From the NCBI RefSeq assembly GCF_029504655.1, contig NZ_JAQFIL010000001.1:5647001-5711000 (forward strand): a stretch of DNA of 64,000 bases, written 5' to 3'. This document shows positions 54,220 through 63,633 of the stretch, piece by piece. The notes under the pieces were generated by a model, which had not been told where the DNA came from, did not search any database, and saw only the letters and a program-made list of their open reading frames with translations. Source of the stretch: Catalinimonas alkaloidigena. GTDB taxonomy: Bacteria; Bacteroidota; Bacteroidia; Cytophagales; Cyclobacteriaceae. Every line of letters begins with the position of its first letter. The stretch's first letter is position 1. A program made the position numbers and the translations under genes.

Positions 54220-56067
54220 ATGTGTGGAATTGTTGCCTACATCGGACATCGACAGGCTCATGAAGTTGTCATCAAAGGACTGAAACGCCTTGAATATCGT
54301 GGATACGATAGTGCTGGGATTGCCTTAAATAATGGCAGTCTAAGTATATATAAGAAAAAAGGAAAGGTATCCGAGCTTGAGGGCCATTTGAATAACGAGC
54401 TTCCTGAAGAGTTGCTCAACAGCCATGTTGGCATGGGACATACCCGCTGGGCTACACATGGGGTACCGAATGACGTAAATGCTCACCCTCATTACTCCGG
54501 AAATAGTAAGCTGGCAATCATCCACAATGGTATCATTGAAAACTATGATGCGCTGAAGAAAGAATTGCTTCAAAAAGGACATACGTTCAAAAGTGAGACC
54601 GATACTGAAGTACTCATCCACTTCATAGAAGATGTAAAACAGCACAATGGATTTACGCTGGAAGAAGCAGTGAGAATAGCTTTGAAAAGAGTAGTGGGAG
54701 CTTATGCTATAGTTATTATGTCAGCAGATGAACCCGAAACACTAATAGCTGCGCGTAAGGGCAGTCCTCTGGTGTTGGGTCTGGGAAAAGACGAGTTTTT
54801 CTTTGCTTCCGATGCTACACCTATCGTGGAGTATGCTAATGAAGTAGTTTATCTGAATGATGATGAGGTTTGCGTAGTACAGGCTGGTAAATTTCATATC
54901 AAAGACCTGAACGATGTTCCTTCAGACCCTTATATTCAGACCATTGATATAGAACTGGAAGCTATAGAAAAAGGTGGTTTTGACTATTTTATGCTCAAAG
55001 AAATTCATGAGCAGCCCAAATCCATTAGTGATTGTCTGAGAGGCCGCCTCAATGCAGAAACTGGCACCTTAATGATGGGCGGTATCCGGGACTACATTGA
55101 CGAACTCGTCAATGCCAAGCGTATCGTGATTGTGGCTTGTGGTACTTCATGGCATGCCGGATTGGTAGCTGAATACATTTTAGAAGATTTATGCCGTATA
55201 CCAGTGGAAGTTGAATATGCTTCAGAATTCCGTTATCGTAACCCGGTAATCAATCCTGGAGATATTGTAATCGCCATCTCGCAGTCGGGTGAGACAGCAG
55301 ATACGCTGGCGGCAGTAGAACTGGCAAAAAGTAAGGGGGCTACCGTATTAGGAGTTTGTAATGCAGTTGGTTCGTCCATTGCCCGGGCTTCTCATGCGGG
55401 TTCTTATACCCATGCCGGCCCTGAAATAGGCGTAGCCAGTACCAAAGCTTTCACTGCCCAGCTCACCGTACTTACGATGTTTGCCTTACTCATCGGTAAA
55501 AGCAAAGGCACACTCAAGGAGGATGCCTATCACAATTTACTTAAAGAGATGAGCCAGATCCCACAAAAGGTAGAAAAAGCGCTTACGCTCAATGAGCAGG
55601 TAGAGTATATTTCGCAGGTATATAAAGATGCACCTAATGCAATTTACCTTGGAAGAGGACATAACTTTCCGGTAGCACTGGAAGGCGCTTTAAAGCTTAA
55701 GGAAATATCTTATATCCATGCAGAAGGCTATCCTGCCGCTGAAATGAAGCACGGTCCTATTGCGTTGATTGACGAAGAGATGCCGGTAATCTTCATCGCT
55801 ACCCAGGATGGTTCTTACGAAAAAATTGTATCTAACATACAGGAAGTTAAGGCCAGGAAAGGGCAAGTGATTGCCATAGTAACTGAAGGGGATACACAGA
55901 TTGCCGAAATGGCAGATTATGTACTGGAAGTGCCTAAAGCAGATCAGCAGTTGATGCCACTGATATCTGTCATTCCTCTACAGCTGCTTTCTTATCATAT
56001 TGCAGTACTGAGAGGTTGTAATGTTGACCAGCCTCGCAATCTGGCAAAGTCAGTAACTGTAGAATAA
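54220..56067 (+). CDS. glmS: Glutamine--fructose-6-phosphate aminotransferase
   Basis: Makes glucosamine 6-phosphate from fructose 6-phosphate and glutamine. The glutaminase domain begins MCGIVAYIGHR; Cys2 is the nucleophile once Met is removed. Two SIS sugar-isomerase domains follow (IVIVACGTSWHAG, ISQSGETADTLAA; YLGRGHNFPVALEGALKLKE), and the C-terminus ends QPRNLAKSVTVE as in the family. At 615 residues the length is normal. It lies 231 bases after the GlmU-like gene on the same strand and has a strong terminator. The leader shows no sign of the glmS ribozyme known from Firmicutes. Confidence 0.98.
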   Translation: MCGIVAYIGHRQAHEVVIKGLKRLEYRGYDSAGIALNNGSLSIYKKKGKVSELEGHLNNELPEELLNSHVGMGHTRWATHGVPNDVNAHPHYSGNSKLAIIHNGIIENYDALKKELLQKGHTFKSETDTEVLIHFIEDVKQHNGFTLEEAVRIALKRVVGAYAIVIMSADEPETLIAARKGSPLVLGLGKDEFFFASDATPIVEYANEVVYLNDDEVCVVQAGKFHIKDLNDVPSDPYIQTIDIELEAIEKGGFDYFMLKEIHEQPKSISDCLRGRLNAETGTLMMGGIRDYIDELVNAKRIVIVACGTSWHAGLVAEYILEDLCRIPVEVEYASEFRYRNPVINPGDIVIAISQSGETADTLAAVELAKSKGATVLGVCNAVGSSIARASHAGSYTHAGPEIGVASTKAFTAQLTVLTMFALLIGKSKGTLKEDAYHNLLKEMSQIPQKVEKALTLNEQVEYISQVYKDAPNAIYLGRGHNFPVALEGALKLKEISYIHAEGYPAAEMKHGPIALIDEEMPVIFIATQDGSYEKIVSNIQEVKARKGQVIAIVTEGDTQIAEMADYVLEVPKADQQLMPLISVIPLQLLSYHIAVLRGCNVDQPRNLAKSVTVE

Positions 56068-56078
56068 TCCGAAATAAA

Positions 56079-56106
56079 AAACCAGCTAATCAGCATTAGC
56101 TGGTTT
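56079..56106. terminator. Bidirectional terminator after glmS
   Basis: Perfect 12-base arms AAACCAGCTAAT and ATTAGCTGGTTT with loop CAGC, an A-tract before and T residues after. It serves both glmS and the convergent DUF2911 gene. Confidence 0.88.
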
Positions 56107-56127
56107 CTTTCAATATTTAGTTGGTAT

Positions 56128-56658
56128 TTATACTTCAACCGGAATTTCTACCAGAAGGGTATCCCACATCATCATCATTTTGGTGCCCATCTCATTGAAC
56201 TGGATAGTAAATGGCTCGTATTTTTCTGATCCTTTTTTCACTGGCACATCAAACCTCACCACATCTTTACTTTCATCGTACTCATAAGCTCCCCATAGCC
56301 CTAATTCACTGTTCAGAATGATAGTCCATTTGTCTTTTTCAGGAATAGCAAACATAGAATAAGTACCAGCTTCCACTTCCTCTCCTCCTAACTTTACATC
56401 TTCCGTCAGGGTAATTTCAGTAGCTTCATTAGCCCCCAATCTCCAGACCTTACCATAAGGCTCCTGCTCACCGATCATTTTCCTGTTACGCAGGTGAGGA
56501 CGGCTATACACTACTTTGATGTAGGCATCATCTTTCTTCATTTTGGCTATTGCCATTGGGCTGGGCTTGGGTTCCATGGCTTTTTGGGCCAACACATTTT
56601 CACACATTAGCGCTACTAACGCAAAAGCAAAAAATGATAATACAATACTTTTTTTCAT
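56128..56658 (-). CDS. DUF2911 exported protein
   Basis: About 176 residues from the ATG at 56658, which gives a signal peptide (MKKSIVLSFFAFALVALM and ending near VLAQ); an upstream ATG at 56739 would bury it. The body matches DUF2911: VYSRPHLRNRKMIGEQEPYG and KVWRLGANEATEI near the N-terminus and AGTYSMFAIPEKDKWTIILN in the middle. These small periplasmic proteins are common in Bacteroidota; the role is unknown. Confidence 0.9.
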   Translation of the reverse strand: MKKSIVLSFFAFALVALMCENVLAQKAMEPKPSPMAIAKMKKDDAYIKVVYSRPHLRNRKMIGEQEPYGKVWRLGANEATEITLTEDVKLGGEEVEAGTYSMFAIPEKDKWTIILNSELGLWGAYEYDESKDVVRFDVPVKKGSEKYEPFTIQFNEMGTKMMMMWDTLLVEIPVEV

Positions 56659-56761
56659 AGTGTGTAGTCTTTTTAGTTTAATCTTATGATAACCAAATGT
56701 AAACAAAAATGTATAAACATAAAGTATTACATCCGACAAAGATAAGCTACCCTAATGTTAC

Positions 56762-57793
56762 TTAAATGATATTGACTTCAGGAGAAATTTCAATGTCAAA
56801 CTTTTCCCAGACTGAGTCCTTGATCTCCATCGCCAGCGCCCTTACTTCATTACCTTGTGCCCCTCCATGATTTATCAATACTAAAGCCTGCTGACTATGT
56901 ACGCCAGTATTACCTACTTTTTTTCCTTTCCAACCGCACTGCTCAATCAACCATCCGGCGGGGACTTTCACTTTTTTGTCAGGCAGTTGATATCCCGGCA
57001 CATGCGGATAAGCTTGCTGTAAGCTTTCAAACTTACTGGCTTCTATTACTGGATTTTTAAAGAAACTACCAGCATTTCCTATTTTGAGCGGATCCGGCAG
57101 TTTACTCTTCCTTATCCGAATTACTGCCTCACTCACTTCTTCTATAGGGGTGCGGGCTTCATAGCCTTTCTGGGCACGCATCTCTTTCAGCGTCTCTTCT
57201 ATGGCTCCGTAAGTTGTATTGACTTCCGGCTGCTTACTCAAGCGAAGGGTAACATGGGTTATGATGTATTTGCCTTTTAGGCTATGTTTAAATACACTTT
57301 CCCGATAGCCAAACTGACATTCTTCATGTGAAAACTGTTTTACTTTTCCATCACTCAAATTTACTGCTTCCAGGCATTCAAAGACATCCTGAATTTCCAC
57401 CCCATAGGCACCAATATTTTGCATAGGTGCAGCCCCTAGCGTACCGGGTATAAGCGATAAGTTTTCTACTCCCCCATAACCACGAGCGATACAATGCAAT
57501 ACAAACATATGCCAGTTCTCACCCGCTCCTGCCCTTACCCATACAAAGTTTTCATTCTCTTCAACTACTTCTATGCCTGGTATATTCATTTTGACTACCA
57601 GCCCGTTAAAATTCTGTGTCAGCAGCACATTGCTGCCTCCCCCAAGAATGAATACTTCTTTCTCCCAGTAAAGCTCCTTGCTGATAAGTTCCTTTAAGTC
57701 ATCTACGCTGTTTATTTCAACAAAAAAGCGCGCAATAGCATCTATTCCAAAGGTATTATAGGGTCTGAGCGAGATATTTTCCTGTATTGTCAT
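56762..57793 (-). CDS. murB: UDP-N-acetylmuramate dehydrogenase
   Basis: FAD enzyme that reduces UDP-GlcNAc-enolpyruvate to UDP-MurNAc for peptidoglycan. The 343 residues include the FAD-binding GGGSNVLLTQNFNGLVVKM and GGVENLSLIPGTLGAAPMQN, IGAYGVEIQD, and the catalytic serine loop GNAGSFFKNPV near 240. The length and AGWLIEQCGWKGKKVG region fit the type I (E. coli-like) MurB. It uses the product made downstream of GlmS and the GlmU-like protein. Confidence 0.97.
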   Translation of the reverse strand: MTIQENISLRPYNTFGIDAIARFFVEINSVDDLKELISKELYWEKEVFILGGGSNVLLTQNFNGLVVKMNIPGIEVVEENENFVWVRAGAGENWHMFVLHCIARGYGGVENLSLIPGTLGAAPMQNIGAYGVEIQDVFECLEAVNLSDGKVKQFSHEECQFGYRESVFKHSLKGKYIITHVTLRLSKQPEVNTTYGAIEETLKEMRAQKGYEARTPIEEVSEAVIRIRKSKLPDPLKIGNAGSFFKNPVIEASKFESLQQAYPHVPGYQLPDKKVKVPAGWLIEQCGWKGKKVGNTGVHSQQALVLINHGGAQGNEVRALAMEIKDSVWEKFDIEISPEVNII

Positions 57794-57904
57794 TGGGTAT
57801 GATTATTCATTGTATTGCAATTGTAAAAAATTCGCATCAAGTTTAAGACCGAAAACTTCAAAGTTTAAAATAAACGTAAGTTCTGGAAGGATATCTACCA
57901 AAGT

Positions 57905-58177
57905 ATGCAGGAATTTGAAGAGTATTTGAGCAGCAAAAAAATAGACGCCAAAGCCTTTAAGGAAAAGGAAGCTGAGATGTGGAAAGACTGGTGTGCTCTT
58001 TTTACAGAAGTGCATCCCAATAGCTTCAGTCAGCAGAAGCTTTATTTAATAAATACCATTAGAAGACGATTTCCGATCAAAGAGAGTGCTGAACTTGAAA
58101 AAAAGGGCACAACATCTCAAGCTAAACCTAAACCAAAATTCAAAATCCCGAATCGTCCTAAGAAAAGTAATGAATAA
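57905..58177 (+). CDS. Small hypothetical protein
   Basis: 90 residues, soluble, no signal. The N-terminal 60 residues look helical (EEYLSSKKIDAKAFKEKEAE, WKDWCALFTEVHPNSF) and the tail is Lys/Pro-rich. Its stop directly abuts the stop of the diadenylate cyclase gene on the other strand, with no spacer. It is small, and its coding status rests on length, a good ATG and an amphipathic composition. No family is recognised. Confidence 0.6.
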   Translation: MQEFEEYLSSKKIDAKAFKEKEAEMWKDWCALFTEVHPNSFSQQKLYLINTIRRRFPIKESAELEKKGTTSQAKPKPKFKIPNRPKKSNE

Positions 58178-59131
58178 CTAGTCCTGGGTAGTCATACTCT
58201 CATCTGCAGTTTGTTTGGATTTTTCCTTATCCTTCTCTTTGGTTTTATCTTTATCCTTTTCTTTACCTTTCTCTTTCTTCTCTACAAATGCTTTTTCCTC
58301 AGCTTTGGCCTGGTCCAGTACAAACTCTTCTTCTTCTTTCTCTTCGTAGAGGTATTCATTTATTTTTTTCCTTAGCTCTTTTGCGGGAAGGTTATGAGCG
58401 ATTTCTCCATTACGTACCGCAGACATCTGCCCGGTTTCTTCGGATACCACCAGCACCAATGTATCGGTAATCTCTGTCATTCCGATAGCGGCTCTATGCC
58501 GTAGTCCGAATTCAGCAGGCAAGTTATCACGCTCTGTTACCGGTAAAATGCAGCGGGCGGCTTTAATACGATTTTCATGTACAATCACAGCCCCATCGTG
58601 CAAAGGGCTATACTTATTGAAGATAGCAAGCAGCAATCGCTTAGAGACTACCGCATCTATTTCGTCACCAGATTCGGCGTAAAACTTTAAAGGAGAACTC
58701 TTTGAGAATACGATGAGCGCACCGGTATTGGAACCGCTTAGACTTTTAGAAGCATCTATAATGGGCGTGATGTTGATTTTTCCTTCGTCATCATCTTTTT
58801 TCCAAAAATTCTTAAAAAAATTATCTCGGTTGAATGCTGTAGTCTTACCTACCAGTAGAAGAAATTTTCTGATTTCAGGCTGAAAAAGGATCATTACCGC
58901 CAGTACACCCACGCTCATGAACTGACCTAAAATAGCAGAAAGCAATTCCATCTGGGCGGCTTTTACCGCCAGATAAATTAAATATAAGGTTAAAAAGCCA
59001 AAGAAAATACTCAGGGCTACACTTCCTTTCATTAGCTTGTAGACCTGGTACAAGAGTACACTTACCAGTAAAATATCAATGATATCTACCCAGCTAATTT
59101 CAAGAAACCCTATAGAAAAAAGATAAATCAA
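58178..59131 (-). CDS. cdaA: Diadenylate cyclase CdaA, with charged C-terminal tail
   Basis: Membrane enzyme that makes cyclic di-AMP from two ATP. Three membrane helices lie at about 12-30, 37-57 and 65-83, followed by the DAC domain with HDGAVIV (DGA at 179-181) and GLRHRAAIG (RHR at 211-213), both catalytic. After residue 262 an unusual Glu/Lys-rich tail of some 45 residues follows. The start overlaps the folP stop by four bases, so both are co-translated. The usual CdaR regulator gene is not adjacent. Cyclic di-AMP controls potassium and cell-wall homeostasis in other bacteria. Confidence 0.95.
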   Translation of the reverse strand: MIYLFSIGFLEISWVDIIDILLVSVLLYQVYKLMKGSVALSIFFGFLTLYLIYLAVKAAQMELLSAILGQFMSVGVLAVMILFQPEIRKFLLLVGKTTAFNRDNFFKNFWKKDDDEGKINITPIIDASKSLSGSNTGALIVFSKSSPLKFYAESGDEIDAVVSKRLLLAIFNKYSPLHDGAVIVHENRIKAARCILPVTERDNLPAEFGLRHRAAIGMTEITDTLVLVVSEETGQMSAVRNGEIAHNLPAKELRKKINEYLYEEKEEEEFVLDQAKAEEKAFVEKKEKGKEKDKDKTKEKDKEKSKQTADESMTTQD

Positions 59132-60027
59132 CTATATATTTTTTTTAAAATTTTGATGGTTTGTATTGCTTCTTTTACATCATGAACTCTCAGGATAGAG
59201 GCACCATTCATAATGGCTACTGTATTCAGTACTGTAGTACCATTTAGCGCATCCTCAGCCGTGATTCCCAATCTCTTATAAATCATTGACTTTCGTGAGA
59301 GGCCGGCAAGTATAGGAACATCCAGCATCTGGAAGTCCTGCATTTTCCTTAACAGCTCATAATTCTGATCAATGGTCTTCGCAAAACCAAAACCGGGATC
59401 TATGATTACATCTGCCACACCCTTTTCTCTTAGTACTGTCAGCTTTTTCTGAAAGTAATCCACAATCTCTCCAGTCAGGTCTTCATACTCAGTTAACTCT
59501 TTCATTTCCTGAGGTGTTCCCCGCATATGCATCAATACGTAAGGAACTTGTAATGAAGCCACTGTACTAAACATATGGTCATCCAAGTTGCCACCCGAGA
59601 TATCGTTGATCATGCATGCTCCCGCACCTACTGCTTCTCTCGCCACCTCAGATCTGAAAGTGTCTATTGATATATACGCTTCCGGAAAGAATTTAGATAC
59701 CAGTTCTATTCCTTTTATTACACGTTTTATCTCTTCTTCTGTGCTGATGTGCGCCGCTCCCGGCCTGGAAGAATAGCCCCCTATGTCAATGATCTTTGCC
59801 CCCTCTTTGAGGATAGTCTCTGCCTGATTTAACAAGGAGCTTTCATCTGAAACGTAGCGCCCGCCATCGTAAAAAGAATCGGGGGTTACATTTAAAATCC
59901 CCATAACGATTGGGCTACTCAGATCAATCAGATTTCCCTTTAAATTTATGCTTCTTTTAAGAGAAAATATTTTACCTTTTGCTTGTATATTGATCAATTT
60001 TCGTACCCAAGTTATTTTATATATCAA
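59128..60027 (-). CDS. folP: Dihydropteroate synthase
   Basis: Joins p-aminobenzoate and the pterin diphosphate for folate. Family motifs are MGILNVTPDSFYDGG (42-56), DIGGYSSRPGA, NDISGG, VIDPGFGFAKT and the C-terminal RVHDV. No ATG lies in frame before MGILN, so a TTG is probably used: either 60027, directly after a stop, or 59997, which is closer to the usual N-terminus. The gene is coupled to cdaA downstream by a four-base overlap. Confidence 0.94.
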   Translation of the reverse strand: MIYKITWVRKLINIQAKGKIFSLKRSINLKGNLIDLSSPIVMGILNVTPDSFYDGGRYVSDESSLLNQAETILKEGAKIIDIGGYSSRPGAAHISTEEEIKRVIKGIELVSKFFPEAYISIDTFRSEVAREAVGAGACMINDISGGNLDDHMFSTVASLQVPYVLMHMRGTPQEMKELTEYEDLTGEIVDYFQKKLTVLREKGVADVIIDPGFGFAKTIDQNYELLRKMQDFQMLDVPILAGLSRKSMIYKRLGITAEDALNGTTVLNTVAIMNGASILRVHDVKEAIQTIKILKKIYS

Positions 60028-60254
60028 TTAATTTTGAGAATTCAAAATGTACACGAATATAGTCATGTTGCCAGCGCTTACAAAGAAGTCATTGAAAAGA
60101 AAAATACTTAAAGCCAGCTAAGTGAAAAATACCGTTTTTGCGTTTTCTTTTTAGGTTCGTTTAATACGCAACTTTACCTTTTCAAAAAGTAGAAAATCAA
60201 TAAACCTCTACAGAACTATTAAATGAATAGATGGGGTTTTCTATTTAATCAGTT

Positions 60255-60262
60255 TAACTTTG
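60255..60262 (+). promoter_or_regulatory. -7 box of the BT_3928-like gene
   Basis: TAACTTTG fits the TAnnTTTG consensus exactly, 21 bases before the start codon at 60284. No obvious -33 TTG at the right distance. Confidence 0.45.
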
Positions 60263-60283
60263 TACAGTAGTAAATTATATTTC

Positions 60284-61396
60284 ATGAATATTATTGTCCA
60301 GATTTCCCGCTTCCTAGTGGGTGGTTTATTTATCTTTTCCGGTCTGATCAAGATTAATGACCCTGTAGGCACTGCCATCAAGCTTGAAGAATACTTTGAA
60401 GTTTTTGCGGCTGATTTTGCTCCTTTCTTTGCATACCTGGTTCCTGCGGCTCTTTTTTTCTCGGTTTTACTAAGTGTACTGGAAGTAGTGCTAGGAGTAG
60501 CTGTACTGCTCAATTACCGCATGCGCATCACCGCCTGGATCTTACTGGGGCTGATTGTGTTTTTTACTTTCCTCACTTTCTATTCAGCCTACTTTAATAA
60601 AGTTACTGATTGTGGTTGCTTCGGCGATGCCATCAAGCTTACTCCCTGGCAGTCTTTTATCAAGGATATTATTCTGTTGGTACTTATACTACTTTTATTC
60701 TTGTACCGCGATCGGGTTGAACCTTTTTTGGATCAGGGAAGGGCAGATATTACTATTGGGGTGGTTGCTTTAGTCAATATCGCAGGAGCGATTATTGCTA
60801 TTCAACATCTCCCTTACATTGATTTCAGAGCCTACAAAGTTGGGGCAAATATACCCCAATTGATGCAGCCTTCCGCTCAACTGAAGTACAAATACATTAT
60901 GACCAAGGATGGTAAAGAGGAGGAGTTTATGGATTATCCATCTGATGGTGGTTATGAGTTTAAAGAAATGGTACTACTCAACCCGGAAGCTCAGCCTAAA
61001 ATCACTGACTATAGTGTGTGGAATCCGGAAGGAGATTTTACCGAACAGACATTTGAGGGTGATAAGTTTATCATTATTATGTACGATGCTCAAAAGGCAG
61101 ATACAGAGTCGCTGGATGAAATCAAAAGACTAAGCAGTAAACTTCCCGAGCACATTGACCCTATCATCCTCACCGCTTCCGGGGAAACTATTTTTGAATC
61201 TTTTCGCCACGAACATCAGTTGGCCCTACCCTACTACTTTGCGGATGCTACCGTGCTTAAAACTATTATCCGGTCAAATCCCGGATTGGTACTGATGCAA
61301 GATGGAGTAGTCCTCGCCAAGTGGCATCATAATGATGTGCCTGAAGCTAAAGCAATTGAGCAACTAATCAATAGAGATATTGCCTCCAGTAATTAA
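60284..61396 (+). CDS. BT_3928-like DoxX/thioredoxin-fold membrane protein
   Basis: The ATG at 60284 gives 370 residues; an upstream TTG in frame is less likely. The N-terminal part has four or so membrane helices in a DoxX-like arrangement, with a CGCFGD motif (Cys-x-Cys) after helix 3 or 4, as in methylamine-utilisation-like (MauE) electron-transfer proteins. The C-terminal part (about 210-365) is a soluble thioredoxin-like domain without CxxC. Such proteins are widespread in Bacteroidota, where they are often found beside shikimate kinase, as here. Role unknown, probably redox transfer across the membrane. Confidence 0.85.
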   Translation: MNIIVQISRFLVGGLFIFSGLIKINDPVGTAIKLEEYFEVFAADFAPFFAYLVPAALFFSVLLSVLEVVLGVAVLLNYRMRITAWILLGLIVFFTFLTFYSAYFNKVTDCGCFGDAIKLTPWQSFIKDIILLVLILLLFLYRDRVEPFLDQGRADITIGVVALVNIAGAIIAIQHLPYIDFRAYKVGANIPQLMQPSAQLKYKYIMTKDGKEEEFMDYPSDGGYEFKEMVLLNPEAQPKITDYSVWNPEGDFTEQTFEGDKFIIIMYDAQKADTESLDEIKRLSSKLPEHIDPIILTASGETIFESFRHEHQLALPYYFADATVLKTIIRSNPGLVLMQDGVVLAKWHHNDVPEAKAIEQLINRDIASSN

Positions 61397-61404
61397 TCTA
61401 TGTC

Positions 61405-61935
61405 ATGAAAATTTTTTTAGTGGGTATGCCCGGTTCAGGAAAAACTACCCTTGGCAAACAGCTTGCACGCCTGCTGGACATGCAATTTATTGATCTGGAT
61501 ACTGAGATTGAGCATCTTGCCCGTACCACGATTAGCGAGATCTTTCAGCAGCATGGTGAGGCTTACTTCCGGGAGATGGAACGAGACACTTTGGATAAAG
61601 TCATTCATGAACATGAAAGCTTCATAATGGCTACCGGGGGTGGTGCCCCTTGCTTTCATAACAATATGGAAGCTATGAACAGCGCTGGTCTGTCAATTTT
61701 TATTGATATTCCTTCTCATGAGATTATTAGCCGTATGAGTAAGAAGGGGATGGCTGACAGGCCCTTGTTCCAGGGGCTGGACACAGAAAATATGGTAGAA
61801 GAATTTGACAAAAAATTCAGACCCAGAATTCCTTTTTATAAACAGGCAAAAATAGAAATATCAGGTGATTATGTGACCGCCGAGCGTATCATTCACCTGA
61901 TATCTCTACAAAAGAAAAAAGATACTAGAAGTTAA
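61405..61935 (+). CDS. aroK: Shikimate kinase
   Basis: Phosphorylates shikimate in aromatic amino-acid synthesis. The 176 residues hold the P-loop GMPGSGKTTLGKQLA (7-21), the shikimate-binding DLDTEIE with EAYFREMERD, and ATGGGAPCF, and the lid Arg in MADRPLFQG. It follows the BT_3928-like gene by eight bases, an operon, and its last 11 bases overlap the FadL-like gene on the other strand tail-to-tail. Confidence 0.97.
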   Translation: MKIFLVGMPGSGKTTLGKQLARLLDMQFIDLDTEIEHLARTTISEIFQQHGEAYFREMERDTLDKVIHEHESFIMATGGGAPCFHNNMEAMNSAGLSIFIDIPSHEIISRMSKKGMADRPLFQGLDTENMVEEFDKKFRPRIPFYKQAKIEISGDYVTAERIIHLISLQKKKDTRS

Positions 61936-63529
61936 AGCCGACAGAGAGGACTACGTTCGTTAAGTTATTATCTGACTGAGGGGTATCATCAATTGAGAAG
62001 AAAGAAGCTCCCTGGTAAGGAAAAAAGTCAGTAGAATACTGTGTATTCACTACTGCCAGATCCGCAAAGAAAGAAGGAGTACTGATACCTACTCCACCAG
62101 AAAGTACCTGTCGGTCTCTGTCCAGGTTGTCATTCACATACTGCGTAGGATCAGCATACATAGCATAGCCTAAGCGCAGGCGAAAAATATCATACCTGAA
62201 CTCTCCTCCTACCTTATAATTGATGACAGACTCCATCACATCGTCAATCTCAATATTTACATCTCCGGTATTAAACTCATTTGAGCTAAAGCGATTCGCT
62301 GCGTAATTGATATACTCCACGTCGGCAGTAATAAAACCGTATTTTTCAAAGAAATAAGCAAACCCACCGCTGACTTTAGAAGGCGTAGATAAGGTGTATT
62401 CAGAAAAGTTTTGAGGGCTTCTTCGTATTTCTTCAGGCCCTCCTGAATCAAAAGGCTCACTATCATCACTTTCTTGTATACCTAGTACTAATGATTCAAG
62501 GTTGAAAAAGTACTCTTCTGTAAGGCTGTAAAAGGTCGGTGTCTTGTAAGAAAAGCCTAAAGTAAGCTCGTTGATGGGGCGGTATACAAAGCCGAGGGTA
62601 GCATTGATCCCACTGCCGTCTAACCTCAATGTCTCTTCTAAGGTGACATAATCCACATAGTCAATAGACAACTGATTGTCTACTGGAAAGAAGGGAAAAC
62701 CCTCCGCTACATCATCCTGATACTCCTGGGTATAAATGGGTGTTTCGTCAAAAACACTAACCTTTTCGTAGGTGAAGTTTTTGAACCCTATGCTCGCACC
62801 AAAATAAAGCTTATCTTTGTAGTTACCTCCATACGCAAAATTCCATTCACTCTGTCTACCTATTTCTTCCACTCGTCCCTCCTGGAGAGCGATAGTACCG
62901 GCAGGGATGGAGGCTACATAAGAATCCTGATCATCCGGATAAGCATTAATCAGGTAGTTTTCATAGGCCGCATCTATATAGCGCGGAAAAAAACCTTCGG
63001 CTGCATTGTCCAGCAGAACATCAGCATTATCACCAATGTCATTGGCCTGCAAAGCAAATTCATCAAGCAGTGAAAATGTATTTTCAGCGGGGCCAAAGGT
63101 ATAATTCACATTGTACGAGTTGGTCTGATTATAGGTGATCGCGAATGAGCCTCCTCTATAATCAGCCGGAATAATATCATCCTTGGTATTATTAATTACC
63201 ACACCAAAATTGGATACATTAAAATGATTATCAAACGTCTCTGAGTTAACGCCCAGAAAGTTCGTATTGGTGCGGGCATTCTGAAAATTTGGAGAGATCA
63301 CTGCCTGCGAGCGGTTATAAAATCCTAATCCGGCAGGATTAATAAAAGCTGAGCTCACATCACCTCCGAGGGCAACGCCTCCCCCTCCGATACCCAATAT
63401 TCGGGCTGTGCCAAGGGGAGCATTTCTGCTGATAAGCAGCGCATCTTCAGCAAACTGTGCATAACTCTCTGCTACCAAAAAGGCACAGAAAATAAAGGTT
63501 AATATATAGTGTTTATTAAGATACTTCAT
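61925..63529 (-). CDS. FadL/OmpP1-family outer-membrane porin
   Basis: 534 residues with a signal peptide ending near ESYA and a beta-strand-rich body ending in VVLSVGFNF, the aromatic-ending strand of an outer-membrane barrel. Motifs of the family: ILGIGGGGVALGGDVSSAFI and NPAGLGFYNRSQ at the N-terminus (the hatch region), and SGGFAYFFEKYGFITADVEY. It would let hydrophobic compounds such as fatty acids or aromatics cross the outer membrane. It lies beside an Arg/Ser-rich gene that precedes it on the same strand. Confidence 0.88.
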   Translation of the reverse strand: MKYLNKHYILTFIFCAFLVAESYAQFAEDALLISRNAPLGTARILGIGGGGVALGGDVSSAFINPAGLGFYNRSQAVISPNFQNARTNTNFLGVNSETFDNHFNVSNFGVVINNTKDDIIPADYRGGSFAITYNQTNSYNVNYTFGPAENTFSLLDEFALQANDIGDNADVLLDNAAEGFFPRYIDAAYENYLINAYPDDQDSYVASIPAGTIALQEGRVEEIGRQSEWNFAYGGNYKDKLYFGASIGFKNFTYEKVSVFDETPIYTQEYQDDVAEGFPFFPVDNQLSIDYVDYVTLEETLRLDGSGINATLGFVYRPINELTLGFSYKTPTFYSLTEEYFFNLESLVLGIQESDDSEPFDSGGPEEIRRSPQNFSEYTLSTPSKVSGGFAYFFEKYGFITADVEYINYAANRFSSNEFNTGDVNIEIDDVMESVINYKVGGEFRYDIFRLRLGYAMYADPTQYVNDNLDRDRQVLSGGVGISTPSFFADLAVVNTQYSTDFFPYQGASFFSIDDTPQSDNNLTNVVLSVGFNF

Positions 63530-63558
63530 AGGTTATTCAAATCGTATTGACAAAAAAA

Positions 63559-63590
63559 TAGTGTAGTAAGATAACGCTCTCACTACACTA
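63559..63590 (-). terminator. Terminator of the Arg/Ser-rich gene
   Basis: Perfect nine-base arms TAGTGTAGT and ACTACACTA with a 14-base loop. On the minus strand seven T residues follow. It lies 44 bases beyond the stop of the Arg/Ser-rich frame and ahead of the FadL-like start. Confidence 0.85.
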
Positions 63591-63633
63591 CATGTTGCCT
63601 TCAAAAAAGGTCTTAAACCTTAATCTTAACTAT

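Noticed and set aside
58250..58345. Lys/Glu-rich tail of CdaA as a sign of frameshift
   Set aside because: The frame is open to a stop that abuts the next gene, and composition rather than a break explains the tail.
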